From: DSVZ01 sp964568145
GTDB lineage: Bacteria; Verrucomicrobiota; Verrucomicrobiia; Limisphaerales; J093
DNA length: 64,000 bases
Assembly: GCA_964568145.1 (NCBI GenBank)
Contig: CAZMOZ010000013.1
Span: forward strand, 1 to 64,000
Direction: 5' to 3'
The notes beneath the pieces were generated by a model. It worked only from the letters and a program-made list of their open reading frames with translations, did not search any database and was not told the origin of the DNA. Below, piece by piece: positions 20,001 through 28,768 of this stretch. A program made the position numbers and the translations under genes. Every line of letters begins with the position of its first letter. The first letter of the stretch is position 1.

Positions 20001-21354
20001 AGCCCGCCGCGCCCGGCGCCACGACGCTGTGACCGGCCAGCTCCGCGGCAAACTGGTCCACGCGCGCCTGCCACAGCCGGGGTTCGCCCACGCCGCCGCG
20101 TTGCCGGGCCCGTTCGCGGCTGGTCAGCACGCGTTGTCGCGGCCGCCCGCCCTGCCGCACCACGGCCTGGCGGTCGAAGAACAGCGGCAGCCAGAATTCG
20201 TCCAGCCCCACCAGCGCGACGGCCACGCCCGCCGCCTCCCACGGGAGCAACAGCGGCGGCTCGTCCGGCGTGCGCAAGGCCGCCTGCAAGGCGCGTTGCT
20301 CGGCCGCGAAGACCGACCAAGCGACTTCATTCCGCCAGCGGCCCGGCGCGGTGAGGGGCGGCAGCCGCCAGCCCGGAAAGATGTCGGAGGACAGGGGCAG
20401 CAGAACCAGCCGCGCGGCGTCCACCGTGCTGCGCCGGTGATACGCCTCGTCGGCGGGGTTGCGCTCGAAGGGCTGGAAGTTCTCGGCCTGCTTGTCCGCA
20501 GCCTTGGCGGCGGCCGGCACTTCGATCTCCTCGATCTGGCCCGGCACCAGCAGCAGCACCCCGGCGCTGGCGCCGGCCGGATTTTGGGGCAGGCGGCCCA
20601 GACGGTCGAAGCGGTCGGGCGCGAGCTCGAGCGGAAAGGCGTCCTCAAGCAGCATCCGGTTCAGACGCTCGAGCGAACGTCCGGCGGGCCGGTTGGCCAG
20701 CAGTTCGGTCGTTTCCGCCGACAACGCGATCTCGGCGAAGGCGCTCACGGTGTCCAGCCGTTCATCGCGGATCAACGTGTTCAACTCCGCCGCCACCGCG
20801 GCCCGCACGGGCGCGGGGTCCGTGGTGTCCGGATCGAAGGCCGCCAGCGTGTCCAGCAGCGACCGCGACAGCCGGGTCTTCAGCCACGCGGCGACCGCGT
20901 CGCTAGCGTTGGTCACGCGCCGGGCCAGGCTGCCGGGACCGATGATGTCCCCCGGGGTGAAGGCCGCGGAGGCGCGCAACGGCGCGGTGCCGCCGTCGGG
21001 CTTCAGCACGGGCAGATCGCGCAACGGCACACGCATCACGCGGTCCACGCGCACGTCGTCGCCGGTGGCGGTCAGGCCGTAGCCGGCGCCCACCTGGACC
21101 ACGCTCCCGCGCGGGTCCGTGTCGAGCCCGCATTCGAGGCCGGTGACGACACCGGGCGCCACGCCCTGGGCGCGCAGCAGCAGGCGGGCGACTCGCACGC
21201 CCTGCTCGAGCTGGAGCGCGCGGTCGGTGAGATGGCGGCCGGCGAAGAAGTGCAGGCGGCGCAATGGCGCGTCCGGCGCGAAGGCGGCCGGCGGCGGGAG
21301 CACTTCCAGCAGTTTCTCGCCGGCGAACGGTTGAATGCGGGTGCGGATGCGCAT
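17095..21354 (-). CDS. Giant eCIS baseplate-region protein sharing an N-terminal domain with the next two genes
   Basis: 1419 residues, preceded by GGGAGG six bases before the ATG at 21354. Residues ~30-120 carry HFFAGRHLTDRALQLEQGVR, then GVAPGVVTGLECG and VGAGYGLTATGDDVRV. This pattern (FF-x-G-x-LT, EQ, GvvxGLe, then a Gly-rich strand pair) also starts the 659- and 275-residue proteins upstream in the operon. The rest is long and mostly helical in the C-terminal two thirds, with coiled-coil stretches around residues 950-1100 (many Glu, Gln, Arg, Leu heptads). No enzyme motif is seen. It could be a baseplate/fibre-attachment or length-defining protein; this is inferred only from position. 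Confidence 0.6.
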   Translation of the reverse strand: MRIRTRIQPFAGEKLLEVLPPPAAFAPDAPLRRLHFFAGRHLTDRALQLEQGVRVARLLLRAQGVAPGVVTGLECGLDTDPRGSVVQVGAGYGLTATGDDVRVDRVMRVPLRDLPVLKPDGGTAPLRASAAFTPGDIIGPGSLARRVTNASDAVAAWLKTRLSRSLLDTLAAFDPDTTDPAPVRAAVAAELNTLIRDERLDTVSAFAEIALSAETTELLANRPAGRSLERLNRMLLEDAFPLELAPDRFDRLGRLPQNPAGASAGVLLLVPGQIEEIEVPAAAKAADKQAENFQPFERNPADEAYHRRSTVDAARLVLLPLSSDIFPGWRLPPLTAPGRWRNEVAWSVFAAEQRALQAALRTPDEPPLLLPWEAAGVAVALVGLDEFWLPLFFDRQAVVRQGGRPRQRVLTSRERARQRGGVGEPRLWQARVDQFAAELAGHSVVAPGAAGFRWLPPFGVLPRAFFEAQWRKVTVTVDGKPRKFRTLPNRFFPSNYAALLAVAPIEQLDAVAAATRGLDAFDLDHPDRVMVLAPVPQTVFDPQLLEVEEVPPEFAQAVQKLSAVRNDWLGRRADLRAKAGALHRSLTKQELSFDDPGKLDPDEPATPPVPVPPEPAFGTTRDAGGELGDANALVAQDCLALQRDVGKYLFKFTEDEKKELTDLKLEDYKNRQLGIQDAETAALRQHGLRKFIEMLEDKVRRADELLDGGFLRLSADVYRFGQLLNANALGSKFAVSEALASAVARPAAATPGASNLFTSTLVANLAPPGIKAAATEAQARPLPTTLMMDVGAFAGGAAATSARLDDFLTTATEAAKVLETAEGKAGLARLQDMATTDPTARVAYEALFKAGAVAALPEARSQVTELGRVKQFGEAYVPNFNQITAKQIRTLPLDRLQPALAPQIRKDIQDRKLEIFDRLEQLDISLAGLTSEFVDADQAPGEDKPTVRRLSFTRLLMRRQADVLDPADADEAKHFAAGAKHADMAAAALRAVEARVKKYRELITRCREVLQAVEAQQQQLAGRLHVVDDELSEARHDVAVAQALLAEETARVAAVNRRRQDVLEANVKFFVFHRPRAVEARLDGPVRTVHPALVEAPVPAALRENLPIPPDLLALQEVFRDSPARWFRLTRHWLVAVDHLPALREFVARVAGAAYVEDRAAFKASTGRYSQALARMFNHRAAAAATYRQQLLLAPLAGPLTASLQDLQREARERFTLRDFLDRGPAVLARPAAEELERVFRVAAALHRDFSRTPGLLRLAWAEQFSQFDADAPFRDLSRLPRWNEVEFTLRRQTQLLTDWLYDRVDAAEPAAVGLMDDLVRVCLLLASHAPVDQLVTGNLAEPVTPAAGAPLKIRVDAARVRLGMGVVLDLGQNRLVRAVVSNLTDTEAHAQITSLPAQPVGQIPANMAVRFLDAGRPF

Positions 21355-21357
21355 GGC

Positions 21358-23337
21358 CTACCTCCCGGTGAATTTGTCCACCGCGTCGCGGATGACTTGT
21401 CTCTTGCCGATGCTGGCGTTCTTGACCACGCGGTCCATCAACGCTTGGAAGCGCGCGTCCTCGCCCAGTTGCAGGCCCAGCGTGGCGAGGCGCGGCAGCC
21501 GGCGGGTCAGACCAAGCACGGTGCGCACGCGCAGACTGGCCAGTTGGCGGGCGAAACGCTTGAAGGCCGCGCCCAGCCCGTCGGCCAGCCGCGGGTTCAT
21601 CACCAGCTTCGTGGCCGCCTCCACCGCCTCGGGCGTGAGCACCTTCACCTTCTCGCCGCCCATGATCATCTCGAAGTTCTCCTCCGGGCTTTCCGAGGTG
21701 AGGTTCGCGTTGCCCTCGAGTTCGGCCATCAAGGCGTGGCGGAGCAGCGGGTTTTGCAGGATCAAGTCGGAGCCGAACAACCGCGCGATGTAGGCGTGAA
21801 TCTGCGGCGAAGAAATCGCCTTCAGCAGCGTGTACCGGCCCCAAAGTCCTTCCTGCCTCAAAGTGGCGAGCATCCGCTCGTCCTCGACCGCCAGTTCGGG
21901 CAGGACGACCTCGCCCCCGCCGCCCGGCGGTGTGCCGGTAGTGCCGGGCGCGGGCGGCGCGGTGGACGCGCCGGCCACCGTCACGCTGGCCAGGCCCGCG
22001 CCGTCGGGCAGGTTGCGCCGCCGCACGTACCAGAGCCGCGGCGTGCGGTTCACCAAGTCGCGCCACGCGGCGTCGGCCGCCGCGCCGGAGTCCGTCGTGG
22101 TGGACGATCCGCCGCTGCCCGCCAGCGCGGGTTTCCATTGCCGCAGGTAGTCGAGCGGCTTGAGGCGGCTGATCGGTTCGAGCAACGCGGGCCGCACCGG
22201 CAGCCGGCGCGGCGTGAGGCTGGCGACGGTTTCCGCGTACAGCCGGCGCGGCACCGGCACCAGCAGCAGCAGCGCGAAGGCGTCGTTGTCCTCCGGCTTG
22301 AGCCGCAGATCAACCGGCGGCAGGTCAATGCTGTCCTCCATCAACGCCGGCAGTTCGTCCTCCGGCACGACCGCCAGCTCGAGCCGCGCCTCGGGCGGGA
22401 AGAAGCCCTGCGTGAAATCGGTGGTGTTCACGACCGCGCGCGGCAGCGGTCCGCCGGGCGGCAGGACTTCGAAGAAGTCGCCCGCGGCGAAGCGCCCCGG
22501 ATTGCGCGCCTCCACGTCCTCCAGCAAATCCTGGTACTGGAAAAAATGCGCCTCGGCCAGCGCGCGTGGCGCGAAGGCGAACCCGAACCGGTCGTCGTCG
22601 CCGGCCTCGCGTCGCACCAGGAATTCGTCCGCCCATTCGAGCTGGCCGTTGCGCAGGTACAGCAGCGCCAGCGGCAGCACCGCGGCCGGCAGGCGCGGCG
22701 GTTTTTGTTCGAGGAAGATTTCGCGCGCCACCCGCGCGCGGGTGCGCAACGGCTCGTCCAGCGTCACGCCCGCGCTGTACGGCACCAGCGTGACGGCCGT
22801 GGCCTCGATGATTTCGCCGTCGTGCAGCGAGGTCTCGCCCGTGACTGAAGGCGGGTACACCGGCGTCGGGTTCGCGGTGAACTCGACCGCCCGCAGCCCC
22901 ACGACGAACAGGCCGTTCAAGTTCCGGAACGGGTCCTGCGGCAGGCGCGCCAGGCCGAACGCGGCGTTGATCTGTTCGATGCGCGGCGCGTCGGTCAGGT
23001 CCACGATTTTCGTGCTCCCCACCACGACCACCTCGCCGGCGGGCGTGATACCCGAGCCGGCCGTGAGGCGGATCGAGGCGGCGGCGTTGGCCGCGCCGCC
23101 GGCGGTGGTGGCGGACTGCGTCACGCGCAGGCCGCTGATGACGCCGAAGCCCAGCGATTGCGCGAGGTCCGCCTGCCGCAGCAGCAGGTAGGCCTGCTCG
23201 CGGTTCAGGTCGGCGGCGGTCAGAAACTTGCCGTCGAAGAACAGCGGCCGGCGCCGGCGGCTGTCGGCCACGATCTCGGGACGGCGCGCCAGTTCCGTAA
23301 AGTCGGCGCGTAGCGGTGAGGGGACGGGGTCGGGCAT
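21358..23337 (-). CDS. eCIS baseplate-region protein, paralogous N-terminal domain
   Basis: 659 residues. Residues ~30-120 contain LFFDGKFLTAADLNREQAYL, GFGVISGLRVTQ and LTAGSGITPAGEVVVV, the same domain as in its two neighbours. A middle section with Pro/Gly-rich linkers and a helical C-terminus (KVLTPEAVEAATKLV ... GKRQVIRDAVDKFTGR) follow. It is separated by 3 and 11 bases from its neighbours. The position beside baseplate genes suggests a structural role; nothing in the sequence proves it. Confidence 0.6.
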   Translation of the reverse strand: MPDPVPSPLRADFTELARRPEIVADSRRRRPLFFDGKFLTAADLNREQAYLLLRQADLAQSLGFGVISGLRVTQSATTAGGAANAAASIRLTAGSGITPAGEVVVVGSTKIVDLTDAPRIEQINAAFGLARLPQDPFRNLNGLFVVGLRAVEFTANPTPVYPPSVTGETSLHDGEIIEATAVTLVPYSAGVTLDEPLRTRARVAREIFLEQKPPRLPAAVLPLALLYLRNGQLEWADEFLVRREAGDDDRFGFAFAPRALAEAHFFQYQDLLEDVEARNPGRFAAGDFFEVLPPGGPLPRAVVNTTDFTQGFFPPEARLELAVVPEDELPALMEDSIDLPPVDLRLKPEDNDAFALLLLVPVPRRLYAETVASLTPRRLPVRPALLEPISRLKPLDYLRQWKPALAGSGGSSTTTDSGAAADAAWRDLVNRTPRLWYVRRRNLPDGAGLASVTVAGASTAPPAPGTTGTPPGGGGEVVLPELAVEDERMLATLRQEGLWGRYTLLKAISSPQIHAYIARLFGSDLILQNPLLRHALMAELEGNANLTSESPEENFEMIMGGEKVKVLTPEAVEAATKLVMNPRLADGLGAAFKRFARQLASLRVRTVLGLTRRLPRLATLGLQLGEDARFQALMDRVVKNASIGKRQVIRDAVDKFTGR

Positions 23338-23348
23338 GGCAAACTCCT

Positions 23349-24176
23349 TCAGTCGAGGTTGGTGAGCGCAAAGAGCACGACGGCGGTGGGCGCGATGCGG
23401 CGCGGCAGGTTGTCCACAGCCACCGCGCCGGAGGCGTGCCGCGTCAGCGCCGTGGCCGGGTGATCGAGCAGCCGGAGGCGCACCCGCGCGAGAAAGACCG
23501 CCGTGCGGTCGAAGCCGGCCGGGTGTTCCGGCAGCGGCGCCAGCTTCGCCGGATCGTCCACCGGCGGTTCGTAGGCGGCGAAGAGCTTTTGCAGAAACGC
23601 GGCGCGGTCGGCCGGCGGCGGGTCAAACGGCTTGTCGGGCAGCTTCGGATCGGTGTTCGCCTCGACCATCCGCGGCACGAGCGCGAGTTCAAAGGCGTCC
23701 TCGATCCGCGACGCCACGATGGCGTCGGTGGCGTCCACCGCCGCCTCGGGAAACGCCGGACGCAGGCCGCGCGGCGCTTCCAGAAAGCGCAGGAAGACGT
23801 CCGCGAGCAGGTGCCGGCTGTCGTCGGCCTCGCGTTTCGGCGCGAGGTCCGGCTGGGCGGCCACGGTGTGCTCGAACCACCGCTGCACGCGCAGGCACCA
23901 CGTCCGGCGCACTTCGATCAGCCGGCCCAGCCGGTCAATCGCCACGCCGGGCCGGACCGCGAGCGTTTCCTCCGCGAAGTTGTCCGCGCCGGCGACGAAG
24001 TGTTTCACCTCGAGCCCGCACACGGTGCCCAGGCCGTGGAGCCAGTGCGCCAGGCGCGCGAACTGGCCGCGGTGGTAGCCCTGCTCGTCGCGGAAATCCT
24101 CCGCGTCCAGCAGCATGCCGGTGTGGTAACTGGGCCGCTGGGGCGGCGCCGGAAACGGTTGGGGGATGAGGCTCAT
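23349..24176 (-). CDS. eCIS baseplate-region protein, minimal form of the shared domain
   Basis: 275 residues. It starts with PSYHTGMLLDAEDFRDEQGY, then LHGLGTVCGLEVKHF and VRPGVAIDRLGRLIEV, which is the shared N-terminal domain in its clearest form. A conserved-looking helical region (RHLLADVFLRFLEAPR) and a C-terminal beta strand set follow. The ATG overlaps the preceding stop as ATGA. Of the three paralogues this one has almost nothing beyond the domain, so it is the best guide to its boundaries. Confidence 0.62.
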   Translation of the reverse strand: MSLIPQPFPAPPQRPSYHTGMLLDAEDFRDEQGYHRGQFARLAHWLHGLGTVCGLEVKHFVAGADNFAEETLAVRPGVAIDRLGRLIEVRRTWCLRVQRWFEHTVAAQPDLAPKREADDSRHLLADVFLRFLEAPRGLRPAFPEAAVDATDAIVASRIEDAFELALVPRMVEANTDPKLPDKPFDPPPADRAAFLQKLFAAYEPPVDDPAKLAPLPEHPAGFDRTAVFLARVRLRLLDHPATALTRHASGAVAVDNLPRRIAPTAVVLFALTNLD

Positions 24177-26569
24177 GTAGATCGTCCTTCCATGCGCGGA
24201 TCGAGCGCGGCCAGCCGGAGCAAAAGCGAGCCGTCGCCGACGCTGCTGCGTTGCACTTCCACGGGTTCGGGCGGGGGTTCGGGGCGCAGATACGTGTCCA
24301 CGCCCAGCAGGCTGGCCAGTCCGACCATGAAATCCCGGCTCGCCGCCCGCACCCGCAATTCGATGTGGGCCGGCGCCTCGCGCTCCGCCGCGCGGCGGAT
24401 CAGCTCGAACTCCGCCGCGCTGGCAGTCTCATGCACGAGCACCGTGGCCCGGTGGGCGAGCGTCTCGAAGAACCGCTCCACCGCCGCCGCGTCGGCTTCC
24501 TCCAACTGAATCTCCGCGCCGAACAACGCGAGGAATTCGCGGCGCCGGGCCTCGCCCAAAATCAACGTCCGGCCGACCTTCGAGTTGCCGGTGACGACCG
24601 GCCCGCCGAACAGCGGATCGAACTCGCGGTCCAGGTCCACGCCCAGAATCGTGGCGAAGGTGCGGCGGAACCAGAAATCCTCGACGACGATGACACGCCC
24701 CGCGCTCACGCCGCCGCCCGTGGCCACATCCAGCGCGAGTTCGAGACCGCGCCGCGTGCCGCGCCAGGCAAACATCTCCGCCGCGCGCCGCACCTGCTCG
24801 CGCCGCCGCTCCGGCGGGAACCACGGCTCGAACGCGACGCCAATCCACGAGCCGATCCATTCCAGCGCCTGCGCCGGCGCGGTGCGCGGATCGGTGACCA
24901 TCCAGCTTGCGGCGACCTTGTCCTCAAGCGGCGTGAGCACGCCCTCGAAGTTCGCCAGCAGCCGGCCCAGAAAGTCGGCGGGCGTGGACTCGTGGTCGGC
25001 GGCCGCGGTGTCCGCCGCCGGGCCGAACAGCGATTCGCGGTACAACTCCGGCAGGTAGCGGTCCTGGTACGAAAAGCGCGGGGCGTAGGCGCGCAGCGTG
25101 TGAAGGCACGGCGAGGCCCGGCCGGTGCCGAACAGCCGGACACGCAAGTGCAGGTACCGCCCGCGCAACGTCCGCACCCGCCGGCCGGAGCGTTGGAGCA
25201 ACACGGTGAACAGGCCGGCCTCACCCGGCCGGGCCGGTTCGTCGAGGAAGCCAGCGTGCCCCGGAATCTCCGACGCCGCGCGCAGCCAGGCCGCGCGCGG
25301 CTTTCTGCGCTGCTCTTCCGCGTTGAACAGGCCGCCAAAATAATGCGGGAACCAGCCGGACCGGCCGATTTTCGCCGGCTCGTCCTCGACGTCCGAGGCC
25401 GCGGCTTCGAGCACAAACCCCGTCCCGGGCGGAATCACCGCCTCGACATAGACGCGATGCCACGCCGTGCCGTCCGCGCCGCTGTCGAAGCGTGTGCGCA
25501 CCGCCGTGTCGCCCGGATCGCCGGTCACGTCGCTGTCGCGCTGGCCCAGCACGGCCGCACCGGCGGGCGCGAACGCCGGCAGGGACACCGAAACCAGCGG
25601 CCGCGTGCCGCCGCCGCGCACCGGGTACTCGACCGGCAGCGACACGCCGTGCAGGAACGGACCGTCGGCCGGGTCGCGCAGCGGAAACACCTCGCCGACC
25701 TCGTGAATTTCGCCGCTGGCGAACTGGTACACCAGCGCCTCGTTGACCGCGGGAGCCGCGCCCGCGTCGCGCGCGGCCAGCACGGCGAACCGTTCATCCT
25801 CCAGCCAGGCCAGGCTGAACGGGCGGCCCACTTCGAACAACGTCGCCGCCGCGAGCACTTTGCCGGAAAGCGGGTCCACGCGCCGCACCTGACAGTGGCC
25901 GTCGGGCTGCCAGACCAGCGCCATCGGCCCGAGCCGCGGACTGACCGCCAGCGCCACGGGATCTTCACCGGCGGCCAGCCAGCCGGCGGGTACCAGCTCG
26001 AGGCGCAACGGCCGCAGGTTCTCCGGCTGCGGCCGGAACATGTCCGGCGGAAAATCCCCCGGCGGTGGCGGCGGGAAAAGCTGGCCTTGCAGGCGCGCAA
26101 GCTGGCGGTTCGTCCGGTCCAGAACCCAGGCGCCACCGGCCGGGTCCGGCGTGAGCCGCCAGGCTTCAAAGCCCGCCGGCGCGACCGTCTGCTGCGGCCA
26201 GCGCCCGCGTTGATCGCGCACCAGCACTTCGCCGTCCCTGGCCACGTAAAGGTAATCGTCGAAGCCCAGCGCGAGATCGGTGACGGTGCCGGTGATTTCC
26301 AGCAGCGTCGTGGGCTCGAAGCCGGGGCTCGTGGCGAGGATGGCCCGTTGCGCGGCGTCGTACCACGCGCGGCCGCCAAAGGCATCACGGGCGCCGGGCA
26401 CCAGCGCCAGCCACGCCTGCGCCGCGGCGAGGCTTTCGACGAGCCGGCGTTCCGGGCGCGCGCTGGCCAGGCGCAGGAAGCGGTCGTGGACCTCGAGCGT
26501 GCCGGGCTGTTCCGGCACCCAGGGTCGGCCGCCGCGCGCGAGCCAGAAGCGTTGTCCGTTGGCGTCCAT
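24173..26569 (-). CDS. eCIS tail protein I-like baseplate protein (Afp12-type) with N-terminal propeller-like region
   Basis: 798 residues from ATG 26569, which overlaps the baseplate J stop by one base (TGATG). Residues ~1-330 show repeating WD/NHL-like strands (for example YLYVARDGEVLVRDQRGRW, AWVLDRTNRQLARLQ). The C-terminal ~270 residues contain YLPELYRESLFGP and FLGRLLANFEGVLTPLEDKV, then PAQALEWIGSWIGVAFEPWF and RRAAEMFAWRGTRRGLELAL. These are typical of the P2 gpI-like phage tail domain (TIGR02242 style), part of the baseplate wedge. Next to gpJ, as in other contractile systems. Confidence 0.8.
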   Translation of the reverse strand: MDANGQRFWLARGGRPWVPEQPGTLEVHDRFLRLASARPERRLVESLAAAQAWLALVPGARDAFGGRAWYDAAQRAILATSPGFEPTTLLEITGTVTDLALGFDDYLYVARDGEVLVRDQRGRWPQQTVAPAGFEAWRLTPDPAGGAWVLDRTNRQLARLQGQLFPPPPPGDFPPDMFRPQPENLRPLRLELVPAGWLAAGEDPVALAVSPRLGPMALVWQPDGHCQVRRVDPLSGKVLAAATLFEVGRPFSLAWLEDERFAVLAARDAGAAPAVNEALVYQFASGEIHEVGEVFPLRDPADGPFLHGVSLPVEYPVRGGGTRPLVSVSLPAFAPAGAAVLGQRDSDVTGDPGDTAVRTRFDSGADGTAWHRVYVEAVIPPGTGFVLEAAASDVEDEPAKIGRSGWFPHYFGGLFNAEEQRRKPRAAWLRAASEIPGHAGFLDEPARPGEAGLFTVLLQRSGRRVRTLRGRYLHLRVRLFGTGRASPCLHTLRAYAPRFSYQDRYLPELYRESLFGPAADTAAADHESTPADFLGRLLANFEGVLTPLEDKVAASWMVTDPRTAPAQALEWIGSWIGVAFEPWFPPERRREQVRRAAEMFAWRGTRRGLELALDVATGGGVSAGRVIVVEDFWFRRTFATILGVDLDREFDPLFGGPVVTGNSKVGRTLILGEARRREFLALFGAEIQLEEADAAAVERFFETLAHRATVLVHETASAAEFELIRRAAEREAPAHIELRVRAASRDFMVGLASLLGVDTYLRPEPPPEPVEVQRSSVGDGSLLLRLAALDPRMEGRST

Positions 26570-28761
26570 CAGCAGACCTCCGGCACCACCGGGATGGCCA
26601 GGCCCGCCTGGGCCTTGGTGGGCAGGGGCGGTTTGACCTCCTCGGGCGCCGCGCCGGACGCGACCACCACCGCGAGGAGTTCGGGCAACTGCCATTCCCG
26701 CAGCGGGATTTCGGCGGATTCGTTGCCGTCGGCGGCCACGACCTTCTGCCAGCCGGCGGGCGTCTGGGTGAACAGGTTCGGACCGTATACGCCGCTCACG
26801 CCGGGCACGCGCGAGACGACGATTTCCAGCTCGCGCCGCCTGACGGTGCGCCCGAGCGGCCAGCCCTGGCCTTCGGGACCGCCGGGCGGCAACGCGAACA
26901 GGTGCCGGCGCAGCGCGTCCTGCACGGCGGTGAACGTGGCCCGGCTGCCGGACGGGTTGTCTATGCCCACGCTGAGCGCGAGGGGCATGTATTCGCAGCC
27001 GATGACGTACAGCTCGACGCCCAGCGGCTTGCGCGGCTCCAGTTGCGCGTACACCGCCTCGATGAACGGCCGGTCCACGCGCGGGTATGGCGGCTCGAAA
27101 GTGTCGCGCGCGGGCAGGGCTATCACCGAAACGACGCCCGGCACGTCGAAGCGGCGCTGCTGCGGTTTGAAGCGCGGGAGCACCTCGACGCGACCGACGC
27201 GCACGCCCGGCGTGGCGTGGGCGAGTTCCGCGTAATCGTCCGGCGTGATCGCGCGCTGGCGGTGGCGGAAGATCGCGGGAATGCGCTTCTCGGCCCCGGC
27301 CAGCGTCTCGGCGTCCTGGCCGCCGCGCGCGGGTTGCGGCTGCCAGACCTTGAGTTGCGGGCCTCCGGCCACGTCCACCGCGGTGAGCACGCCGGCGGCC
27401 ACGTTGCCGGCCTGCCCGCCGCCGGCGCGCATCAAGGCGACCTTGATCCGCGCGCCGCGGGCGGGAATCCGGCCGCGCACGCCGTCGCCGAACCGCACGG
27501 CACCGGCCTCGGGATTGAGCTGGAACACCGCCGCGTCGGGTCCGGCCATCGCCAGGTCCGCGATGGTTTCCCAGCGCAGAAAACCGCGACCCGTCTCCTC
27601 GACTTCGAGCTGGAAGCTGGTCTCTTCGATGCCCGTGGCCGGCAGCCTGACCTCGAGGTCGGCCGCGCCAGTGCCCGCGCCCACGACGAGATTGGAGAAC
27701 GTCTGACGTTGCTCGACGCTCACGGCATTGAGCGCGGCCCAGCTCACCTTGAACGAGTCGAGGTCGGCGGTGGGCCGGAGCCGCAGCCAGCCCAGCAGCC
27801 GCGCGGCCCTTTCGGGGTCGTCCAGCCGCGGCGGGCTGTCGCCGGTGCCGGCGTCCACGTCGGCCGCCACGTCATTGGGCGGCACATACAGGTCGGCGGC
27901 GTCCGGCAGGTAAAGCCGCACCACGCCGTCGGCGGTAAGGCCGCGCGTGGTGTCGGCGGCAACCTTCAGTTCGCGATAGCCGACCGGTTGCGCGCCGGAC
28001 TTCACGCAGACTTCCCATACGTGCGGCACCGGCGGGCGCGGCGCGGCGCCTTCGCCGAATTCCGGCAGGGTCAGGGCCGGGGCGAAGCCGACGTTGAGAA
28101 TCTGCGGCACGCCGTTCGCGGAGGGACTCAACGCCGCGCGGAGTTCGGTGAACTTTGGCTCCTTCACCGGCGGGGCGAGCAGCGCGAACCACAGCGCCTG
28201 GTCCACCGTGCCGGTCACGAGGTCCACGCCATCCGGTTCGGGCCGGCCGTCGCCGCAGACCGGCGTGGTCACGTACGGCACGGCTTCGCGCCGGACGGGG
28301 TAAAGCCGCTTCAGCGCCTCGATCTTGGGCGCGAGCGCCTGCGCCTCGGCCCCGGTGAGCGGGCGCTTGCGGTACAACTCGCCGACGACCGGCAGGACGA
28401 TGAGTTCGTCGCAGGTCTCGAACGGCAGCGCGGCCTTGAGACGCGTGCGCGGGGCGAGCCGGCGGGCCGCCGCCTCGGTCGGCAGGCCGAAGTTGATGCT
28501 CACCAGCGTCCGCGCCGGCGTGGCGGGCCGCAGGGTGACGCCCAGCAGGCGGAGGAACGCCAGACGCTGGCGCTCCGGGATGAGGTTCACCCGGTACAGC
28601 AGCGTGTCCGTGAGCCAGGCGAAGAGTTCGATGAGCGTGCGGCCGGGGTCGCCGACCGCGGGGTTGGTCCACTCCGGCGTGTGGGCCGGGATGCGCGCGA
28701 CCAGCTCATCCACCAGGTCTTGGAAGGAGCGGTCATCGAGGTTGGGCACGGGGATGGGCAT
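26569..28761 (-). CDS. Baseplate assembly protein J (Afp11-type)
   Basis: 730 residues. The N-terminus PNLDDRSFQDLVDELVARIP, then PEWTNPAVGDPGRTLIELFA, WLTDTLLYRVNLIPERQRLA and FLRLLGVTLRPA is the signature of putative baseplate assembly proteins of contractile systems (gpJ/gp6 family). A C-terminal region has GAVRFGDGVRGRIPARGARI and PGVRVGRVEVLPR, as in that family. It would build the baseplate wedge with the gp25-like protein 7 bases upstream and the gpI-like protein that overlaps its stop. Confidence 0.9.
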   Translation of the reverse strand: MPIPVPNLDDRSFQDLVDELVARIPAHTPEWTNPAVGDPGRTLIELFAWLTDTLLYRVNLIPERQRLAFLRLLGVTLRPATPARTLVSINFGLPTEAAARRLAPRTRLKAALPFETCDELIVLPVVGELYRKRPLTGAEAQALAPKIEALKRLYPVRREAVPYVTTPVCGDGRPEPDGVDLVTGTVDQALWFALLAPPVKEPKFTELRAALSPSANGVPQILNVGFAPALTLPEFGEGAAPRPPVPHVWEVCVKSGAQPVGYRELKVAADTTRGLTADGVVRLYLPDAADLYVPPNDVAADVDAGTGDSPPRLDDPERAARLLGWLRLRPTADLDSFKVSWAALNAVSVEQRQTFSNLVVGAGTGAADLEVRLPATGIEETSFQLEVEETGRGFLRWETIADLAMAGPDAAVFQLNPEAGAVRFGDGVRGRIPARGARIKVALMRAGGGQAGNVAAGVLTAVDVAGGPQLKVWQPQPARGGQDAETLAGAEKRIPAIFRHRQRAITPDDYAELAHATPGVRVGRVEVLPRFKPQQRRFDVPGVVSVIALPARDTFEPPYPRVDRPFIEAVYAQLEPRKPLGVELYVIGCEYMPLALSVGIDNPSGSRATFTAVQDALRRHLFALPPGGPEGQGWPLGRTVRRRELEIVVSRVPGVSGVYGPNLFTQTPAGWQKVVAADGNESAEIPLREWQLPELLAVVVASGAAPEEVKPPLPTKAQAGLAIPVVPEVC

Positions 28762-28768
28762 GGCGCGG

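Noticed and set aside
19606..22848. 1080-codon open frame on the plus strand inside the eCIS operon
   Set aside because: It is antisense to the 1419- and 659-residue genes, is Arg/Gly/His-rich without domains, and is a GC-rich shadow of well-formed minus-strand genes. The same applies to the long plus-strand frames at 24251-27235, 26902-28836, 33910-35895 and 12018-14051.
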